10,027 nt of DNA, taken from assembly GCA_902805995.1 (NCBI GenBank), contig CADCUU010000498.1, forward strand, positions 1 through 10,027. Direction: 5' to 3'. The notes beneath the pieces were generated by a model, which was given only the letters and a program-made list of their open reading frames with translations, was not told the DNA's origin and did no database searches. Below are positions 6,209 to 10,027 of the stretch, one piece after another (position 1 is the stretch's first letter; each line of letters opens with the position of its first letter). Source of the stretch: an uncultured Rubellimicrobium sp. GTDB lineage: Bacteria; Pseudomonadota; Alphaproteobacteria; Rhodobacterales; Rhodobacteraceae. The translations under genes and the position numbers were made by a program.

Positions 6209-7048
6209 TCAGTAGTCGCGAAGCGCGATCGCGCCGAACGAGCAAAGCTGGAGGCAGTCTGCCGCGTCGTGCCCTGATTCGGAGATCGCGATCACCCGGT
6301 CCATGCCCCTCCCGTCGAAGCGGGGGTCGTCGCAGACGCCGTTGTTGGCGAACTGGCTCACATCGTCGCCAAAGCTGATGGCGGCGCACTGCGTCGCGGC
6401 CTGCGCCTCGGTCCAGTTCCAGACGCGGATCTGCCCCGCCTCATGCAGCGCCCGGCAGTCCGAGGCGTCACGCCCGATGTTCGCCCAGTCGAGCGTGGTC
6501 GCCACGCCCTGGCCCACGAAGCGGCGGTCGTCGCATTCCCCGTCATTGGCCCATTCCGAGGAGTCGCTGCCGTAGTCGACGACGGCTGCGGATGCTGCGG
6601 CGACAGGGGCTACAGGGGCCGGAGCGGACGCCACACGTGCGGCGGCAGCCGGAGCCGCGGGCGCAGCAGGAACGGCCAGCGTGGCGGGCGCGGCGGGTTG
6701 CGCCGCCTGCGTGCCTTTCACGCTCGGCGCTGCGGGGGCCACGGGCGCAGCAGGCGCCGCTGATGCGACGGGCGCGGCCAGGGCGGCAGCCGTCCCTTGC
6801 GCCTCAATGAGTTGCGCCGTCCCTGCCTCGAACGCCTTCCGGCAGTCCGTCGCATCGGCCATGCGATCCGCCCCGACCGTCACCCCGGCCACGCCCGGCC
6901 CGGAAAAGCGGGGGTCGTCGCATTCCCCGTCATGGGCCCAGGTGCTGGTGTCGGCGCCGAAGTCGGGCGCCCCTTGGGCCAGCGCCGGCAATCCGGCGAG
7001 AATGGCAGAGGTCGAGACGGCGAAAAGCGCCGCAAGCCGAGGGGTCAT
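6209..7048 (-). CDS. Exported protein with three cysteine-pair Asp-rich repeats and an Ala/Pro linker
   Basis: A 279-residue protein of unknown function. The N-terminus is a signal peptide (Arg4, hydrophobic 5-20, cleavage after A-L-A at residue 24). Three copies of one module follow, at residues about 29-80, 158-210 and 225-277. Each has the pattern [FY]-G-x-D-x-S-x-[WF]-A-x-[DN]-G-x-C-D-D-x-R-F, then a G-x-G turn and D-A-x-D-C. The spacing is exact: 13 residues from the aromatic to the first Cys and 26 between the two Cys in every copy (Cys43/69, 172/198, 239/265). Copies 1 and 2 are separated by about 70 residues that are nearly all Ala, Pro and Val; copies 2 and 3 are almost adjacent. Copy 3 is flanked by two extra cysteines, Cys221 and Cys269. 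The periplasm or cell surface is likely, with one disulfide per module and Asp-based metal binding possible. The frame is open upstream to 8062, but ATG 7048 has a GGAG site six bases before it and starts the signal peptide. Confidence 0.88.
   Translation of the reverse strand: MTPRLAALFAVSTSAILAGLPALAQGAPDFGADTSTWAHDGECDDPRFSGPGVAGVTVGADRMADATDCRKAFEAGTAQLIEAQGTAAALAAPVASAAPAAPVAPAAPSVKGTQAAQPAAPATLAVPAAPAAPAAAARVASAPAPVAPVAAASAAVVDYGSDSSEWANDGECDDRRFVGQGVATTLDWANIGRDASDCRALHEAGQIRVWNWTEAQAATQCAAISFGDDVSQFANNGVCDDPRFDGRGMDRVIAISESGHDAADCLQLCSFGAIALRDY
6581..6793 (-). repeat. Ala/Pro/Val low-complexity linker within the repeat protein
   Basis: This stretch encodes residues 86-156 of the secreted repeat protein, a degenerate series of A-A-P, A-P-V and A-A-P-A units. 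The DNA is correspondingly repetitive in GCC, GCG and CCC codons. Such linkers are usually extended and disordered and hold domains apart; length variation between strains would be expected from slippage. Confidence 0.85.
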
Positions 7049-7097
7049 GATAAGCTCCAGGAAAATGCATTTGGTCTGGGCGCACCCTGCCCGCGCT

Positions 7098-7126
7098 CGG
7101 GGTCTTGCCGCAACGGCGGGACCCCG
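7098..7126 (+). promoter_or_regulatory. Long hairpin/dyad in the accA upstream region
   Basis: Arms 7098-7110 and 7114-7126 form a 13-bp stem closed by the three-base loop CAA. Eleven pairs are Watson-Crick; the two at 7105-7106 with 7118-7119 are U-G wobbles in plus-strand RNA but A/C mismatches in minus-strand RNA, so the structure favours plus-strand transcripts. It ends four bases before a perfect TTGACA. It could be an operator dyad, a short plus-strand RNA's terminator, or leader structure of the divergent repeat-protein mRNA. Confidence 0.5.
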
Positions 7127-7130
7127 GACC

Positions 7131-7159
7131 TTGACAGAACGGCCCCGCCCTGATTCGAC
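7131..7159 (+). promoter_or_regulatory. Candidate accA promoter (consensus -35)
   Basis: A perfect TTGACA at 7131-7136 lies 110 bases before the accA start, the only such match I noticed in a gene-upstream region of the window. The hexamer 17 bases downstream, TTCGAC at 7154-7159, is a poor -10 (two of six). Promoters with a strong -35 and a weak -10 are common in GC-rich alphaproteobacteria. Predicted leader length is about 80 bases. Confidence 0.4.
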
Positions 7160-7246
7160 CCATCCCCCGACGCCCGCGCGCGGCCCGAGTTGCATCCCGC
7201 CCGCGCCTTCGCCATATCGAGCCATCCACGCACCCGGAGCACGCCC

Positions 7247-8206
7247 ATGAACTATCTCGAGTTCGAGAAACCCCTGGCCGAGATCGAGGGCAAGGCCGAG
7301 GAACTGCGCGCGCTCGCCCGCTCGAACCCCGGCATGGACGTGGAGAAGGAGGCCTCGGGCCTCGACCGCAAGGCGCAGGACATGCTGGGCCAGCTCTACG
7401 GGGGCCTGACACCTTGGCAGAAGGCCCAGGTCGCACGCCACCCCGACCGGCCCCACTGCAAGGATTACATCGAAGGCCTGCTCTCCGACTACATGCCGCT
7501 CGCGGGGGACCGCAACTTCGCGGACGACCACGCCGTCATGGGCGGCCTCGCGCGGCTCGGAGCCCAGCCCCTCGTGGTGATCGGCCACGAGAAGGGGCAC
7601 GACACGCGGTCCCGGATCGAGCACAACTTCGGCATGGCCCGGCCCGAGGGGTACCGCAAGGCTATCCGCCTCATGGAACTCGCCAACCGCTTCCAGCTTC
7701 CGGTGCTGACCATCGTGGACACCCCCGGCGCCTATCCCGGCAAGGGCGCCGAGGAGCGCGGCCAGGCCGAGGCCATCGCCCGCGCGACCGAAACCTGCCT
7801 GTCGCTCGAAGTGCCGCTCGTCTCCGTCGTGATCGGTGAGGGCGGGTCGGGCGGCGCCGTGGCCTTCGCGACCGCGAACCGCGTCCTGATGCTGGAGCAC
7901 TCGATCTACTCGGTGATCTCGCCCGAAGGCTGCGCCTCGATCCTGTGGAAGGACAGCGACAAGATGCGCGAAGCCGCCGAGGCGCTGCGCCTGACCGCGC
8001 AGGACCTCGACCGGCTGGGCGTGATCGACCGCATCATCCGGGAGCCCCTGGGCGGCGCGCACCGCGACGAGGCCGCGACCATCGCCTCCGTCGGCGAGGC
8101 CGTGGCGCAGGCACTGGCCGACCTCGTGGGCAAGCCCGGGCGCGAGCTGCGCGACGGACGCCGCAAGAAGTTTCTCGGCATGGGCTCCAAGGGGCTCGCG
8201 GCCTGA
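7247..8206 (+). CDS. accA: Acetyl-CoA carboxylase carboxyltransferase subunit alpha
   Basis: A 319-residue protein, the standard AccA length. With AccD it forms the alpha2beta2 carboxyltransferase that moves CO2 from carboxybiotin on AccB to acetyl-CoA, giving malonyl-CoA, the committed step of fatty acid synthesis. The N-terminal helical segment ([20 protein letters not shown], 1-20) is characteristic. Recognisable crotonase-fold motifs follow: H-P-D-R-P at 65-69, a G-H-E-K-G-H-D-T loop at 113-120, the [13 protein letters not shown] segment at 127-139, D-T-P-G-A-Y-P-G at 158-165, the oxyanion-type loop G-E-G-G-S-G-G-A at 197-204, and [10 protein letters not shown] at 225-234. The start at 7247 is favoured over an in-frame ATG at 7190 by homology and by GGAG at 7235-7238, eight bases upstream. 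No other acc gene is near, which is usual because accA is often separate from accBC and accD. Confidence 0.98.
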   Translation: MNYLEFEKPLAEIEGKAEELRALARSNPGMDVEKEASGLDRKAQDMLGQLYGGLTPWQKAQVARHPDRPHCKDYIEGLLSDYMPLAGDRNFADDHAVMGGLARLGAQPLVVIGHEKGHDTRSRIEHNFGMARPEGYRKAIRLMELANRFQLPVLTIVDTPGAYPGKGAEERGQAEAIARATETCLSLEVPLVSVVIGEGGSGGAVAFATANRVLMLEHSIYSVISPEGCASILWKDSDKMREAAEALRLTAQDLDRLGVIDRIIREPLGGAHRDEAATIASVGEAVAQALADLVGKPGRELRDGRRKKFLGMGSKGLAA

Positions 8207-8216
8207 GGCACGCGCG

Positions 8217-8254
8217 GCCCGCCAAGAATCAGCCGCCGATTCGGTGAGGCGGGC
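8217..8254. terminator. Nested hairpin downstream of accA
   Basis: Outer arms GCCCGCC (8217-8223) and GGCGGGC (8248-8254) enclose an inner stem GAATC (8226-8230) and GATTC (8238-8242), with a small unequal internal loop (AA against five bases). It begins 11 bases after the accA stop, between accA and the convergent plsC. The lack of a T-run makes the mechanism uncertain, but position and two independent stems support a 3'-end role. From 8255 to 8334 I see nothing further. Confidence 0.55.
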
Positions 8255-8334
8255 AGAGGCTCAGGGGTGCTCCTGCCCACGGAGCCGCATGCTAGTGGGG
8301 AACGCTTGGCCTTCGCGACCCGGCAAAGCCCAGC

Positions 8335-9066
8335 TCAGCCCCGCGCCACGAACCCCGCCTCGGCCATGAGCCGGTCCGAGGAGGGCTCGATTTCCGCCTC
8401 CAGCCGCTGCAGGAACTCCGGCGACGGCAGGCCCGCTGGGATGGGGGGCAGGAACTCCACCACCGCGCGGCCCGGCCGGATCGCGATCCCGTTGCGCGGC
8501 CAGAACAGCCCGACATTGCAGGCCACCGGCACGCAGGGCTGCCCCAGTTCCTGATACAGCGCGGCGGTCCCCGACTTGTAGGGCGCCTTGGCCCCCGGCG
8601 CGAGGCGCGTCCCCTGCGGATAGATGATGAGCTGCCCCGGATCGGCCTGCCCCGAGGCCACATCCGCCAGCATCTTGCGGATCGCCTGCCCGCGCCGGCC
8701 GCGATCCACAGGCACGCAGCCGATGCGCAGCGCGAATTGGCCCAGGACCGGGGCCCAGACCAACTCCCTCTTCATGATGAACTTGCCGCGTGGCACCGCC
8801 CCGTAGATCAGGATGATGTCGAGGAAGCTCTGGTGCTTGCCCGCGACCAGCGCCTCGCCCGTGGGGGGCGTGCCGCGCACCTCGGTCTCGATCCCCGCCA
8901 CGACCCGGGCGACGCGCCGGACCACGCGGCACCAAGCATGGCAAGCCGCGACCGCGCCGTCGCGGCTCCAGATCGCCCACGGCGTGTAAAGCAGGCCCAC
9001 GACCGGCATGGCGGCGTAGATCAGGAGAAGGAACAGGAGCCCCCTCAGTCGGCTGGGCGGGGCCAT
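8335..9066 (-). CDS. plsC: 1-acyl-sn-glycerol-3-phosphate acyltransferase (PlsC family)
   Basis: A 243-residue membrane-associated acyltransferase expected to add the second acyl chain to lysophosphatidic acid, giving phosphatidic acid, the precursor of membrane phospholipids. An N-terminal hydrophobic segment (about residues 9-27) anchors it in the inner membrane. The catalytic H-x4-D is His78 to Asp83 (KHQSFLD). A glycerol-phosphate-binding region lies around 113-123 (R-I-G-C-V-P-V-D-R-G) and the F-P-E-G-T-R block appears as Y-P-Q-G-T-R at 149-154; Gln in place of Glu there is a variant. The C-terminal part has the V-P-V-A-C-N-V-G strand at 179-186. The frame is open upstream to 9633 inside ftsX, but the ATG at 9066 begins the membrane segment and shares one base with the ftsX stop, so translational coupling is likely; there is no strong ribosome site. 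It could alternatively be an ornithine-lipid (OlsA-like) acyltransferase. Confidence 0.92.
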   Translation of the reverse strand: MAPPSRLRGLLFLLLIYAAMPVVGLLYTPWAIWSRDGAVAACHAWCRVVRRVARVVAGIETEVRGTPPTGEALVAGKHQSFLDIILIYGAVPRGKFIMKRELVWAPVLGQFALRIGCVPVDRGRRGQAIRKMLADVASGQADPGQLIIYPQGTRLAPGAKAPYKSGTAALYQELGQPCVPVACNVGLFWPRNGIAIRPGRAVVEFLPPIPAGLPSPEFLQRLEAEIEPSSDRLMAEAGFVARG

Positions 9067-10025
9067 CAGGATTGCGTCCTGAGCATGCGCAGCGCCGCCG
9101 ACCGTGTGGCAACAAAGGCCGTGACCGCCGCGAGAGGCGGAATCAGCAGCGGCACCAGCCATCCCCAGCCCTGGAAGCCCAATCCCGTGAGGAAGCCGCC
9201 CGCAGGCTCCGCATCCGGCAGGAGGAGGACGGCGGCCAGCCCCGCGAACGTCCCCGCCGCCGCGCCCCAGGCCGCCCGCAGCGTGAACCGCCGCACGAAG
9301 GCCTGCGCGATATAGGCGTCCTGCGCCCCCACGAGCCGCAGCACCCGGATCACCTGCGCATTGGCCGCCAGCGCCGCCTGGGCCGCGAGGGTGATCATCG
9401 CCGCCGTGGACCCCGCGATCAGGAGGAGCGCGAGCCAGCCCAGCGCCCGCAGCCGCCCCGCCGCCTCCACCAGCGGCGCGCGCCAGAGGGTGTGGTCGTC
9501 GAGAACCGCGCCCGGAAGCTCCGCCTCCAGCCGCGCGCGCAGGCCGGCGGCGTCGAAGCCCTCCTCCTCCAGCGCCACCTCCACGAGCCGGGGGATCGGC
9601 AGCGCCTCGACCGGCAGGTCGGGGCCGAGCCACGGCTCCAGGAGCGCGCGGTTCTCCTCGTCCGTGAGGGCCCGCGCGGAGGCGACGCCGGGCGTCTGCT
9701 CCAGCAGCCGGAGCGCCGTCTGGACCTGCGCCGCCCCGTCCTCGCCCTCCGTGGTGATCCGCAGCGTGGCGCTCTGGGCAAGCTCCGATCCCCAGACCTC
9801 CGCCAGCCGACCGGAGGCCAGCGACAGCGCGAGGGCGAATACCGCGAGGAACGCCATGGCCCCTGCGGTGAAGAGCGTCAGCGTGGCCGTAAAGCCCGTG
9901 GGCGGCACCGCGCGGTCCGCCTGCGGATCGCCCGCCAGCTGGGCCAGGAGCCGCGGCGCCGCCTGCCGGAGCCAGGCCACGCCCCCGGCCAGCATCGTTC
10001 CAGCCTGCGTCACCCGCAGTGGCAT
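9066..10025 (-). CDS. ftsX: Cell division permease FtsX
   Basis: The topology and sequence fit FtsX, the membrane partner of the ATPase FtsE, which at the divisome transmits ATP hydrolysis to periplasmic activators of peptidoglycan hydrolases. There are four membrane segments: about residues 48-70, 195-217, 251-269 and 287-306. A large periplasmic domain (about 71-190) lies between the first two. The P-P-T-G-F-T-A motif just before the first segment is typical of alphaproteobacterial FtsX, and the L-R-L-V-G-A loop at 229-234 is the conserved cytoplasmic coupling region of the FtsX/MacB permease fold. The ATG at 10023-10025 gives 319 residues, slightly long; the window ends two bases later, so a longer or shorter true start (for example Met11) cannot be excluded. 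FtsE is expected just outside the window. The stop overlaps the plsC start by one base (TGATG). Confidence 0.87.
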   Translation of the reverse strand: MPLRVTQAGTMLAGGVAWLRQAAPRLLAQLAGDPQADRAVPPTGFTATLTLFTAGAMAFLAVFALALSLASGRLAEVWGSELAQSATLRITTEGEDGAAQVQTALRLLEQTPGVASARALTDEENRALLEPWLGPDLPVEALPIPRLVEVALEEEGFDAAGLRARLEAELPGAVLDDHTLWRAPLVEAAGRLRALGWLALLLIAGSTAAMITLAAQAALAANAQVIRVLRLVGAQDAYIAQAFVRRFTLRAAWGAAAGTFAGLAAVLLLPDAEPAGGFLTGLGFQGWGWLVPLLIPPLAAVTAFVATRSAALRMLRTQS

Positions 10026-10027
10026 CC

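Noticed and set aside
6581..6793. Repetitive GCC/GCG-rich DNA considered as a CRISPR or minisatellite array
   Set aside because: There are no constant repeats with unique spacers; it is a degenerate Ala/Pro coding linker in frame with the repeat protein.
7049..8062. In-frame upstream extension of the secreted repeat protein (617 codons in total)
   Set aside because: The extension is antisense to accA, and the ATG at 7048 has a signal peptide and a ribosome site.
9067..9633. N-terminal extension of PlsC inside ftsX
   Set aside because: It is a Gly/Ala/Arg-rich shadow of ftsX; the conserved PlsC start with its membrane segment is at 9066.
1..10027. Search for defence systems, mobile elements, tRNA genes, integrase or biosynthetic cluster genes
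   Set aside because: None of the recognisable proteins belongs to such systems, and I saw no terminal inverted repeats, tRNA-like cloverleaf or composition break.

Overview
This GC-rich window, with dense, short-gapped genes and strong G/C third-position preference, looks like the chromosome of an alphaproteobacterium, most probably a member of the Rhodobacteraceae. The lineage call rests on gene content: a Rhodobacterales-type IalB-family secreted protein next to rlmN, an ftsX-plsC pair, and an alphaproteobacterial-style accA. It is an inference without a database search. I see no rRNA, tRNA, CRISPR array, insertion sequence, phage gene or defence locus.

Layout, left to right. (1) Plus strand, 2-2291: the 3' part of a TIM-barrel sugar phosphate isomerase/epimerase, a Gfo/Idh/MocA dehydrogenase, a strong GC hairpin, then a small zinc protein of the GFA/CENP-V family. 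The first two look like the end of a sugar or polyol catabolic operon that continues leftward out of the window. (2) Minus strand, 4977-2328: an exported IalB-family protein, an intrinsic terminator, the radical-SAM rRNA/tRNA methyltransferase RlmN, a 17-bp tandem duplication, and a cysteine-free protein of unknown function. (3) Plus strand, 5167-6150: an asparaginase of the rhizobial inducible (Asparaginase_II) class, divergent from ialB. (4) Minus strand, 7048-6209: an exported protein with three copies of a cysteine-pair, Asp-rich repeat and an Ala/Pro linker. (5) Plus strand, 7247-8206: accA, divergent from the repeat protein and preceded by a hairpin/dyad and a TTGACA box. (6) Minus strand, 10025-8335: ftsX and plsC joined by a one-base stop/start overlap, convergent with accA.

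Most of the window is core metabolism and envelope biology: AccA provides malonyl-CoA for fatty acids, PlsC uses acyl chains to make phosphatidic acid, FtsX couples division to cell-wall hydrolysis, and RlmN modifies rRNA and tRNA. The least explained parts are the triple-repeat secreted protein (6209-7048), the cysteine-free unknown (2328-3089), and several intergenic structures: hairpins at 1759-1783, 7098-7126 and 8217-8254, a terminator that seems to overlap a promoter at 4380-4420, and the 17-bp duplication after rlmN. I did not find a convincing new multi-gene system; the repeat protein is the best candidate for something undescribed.
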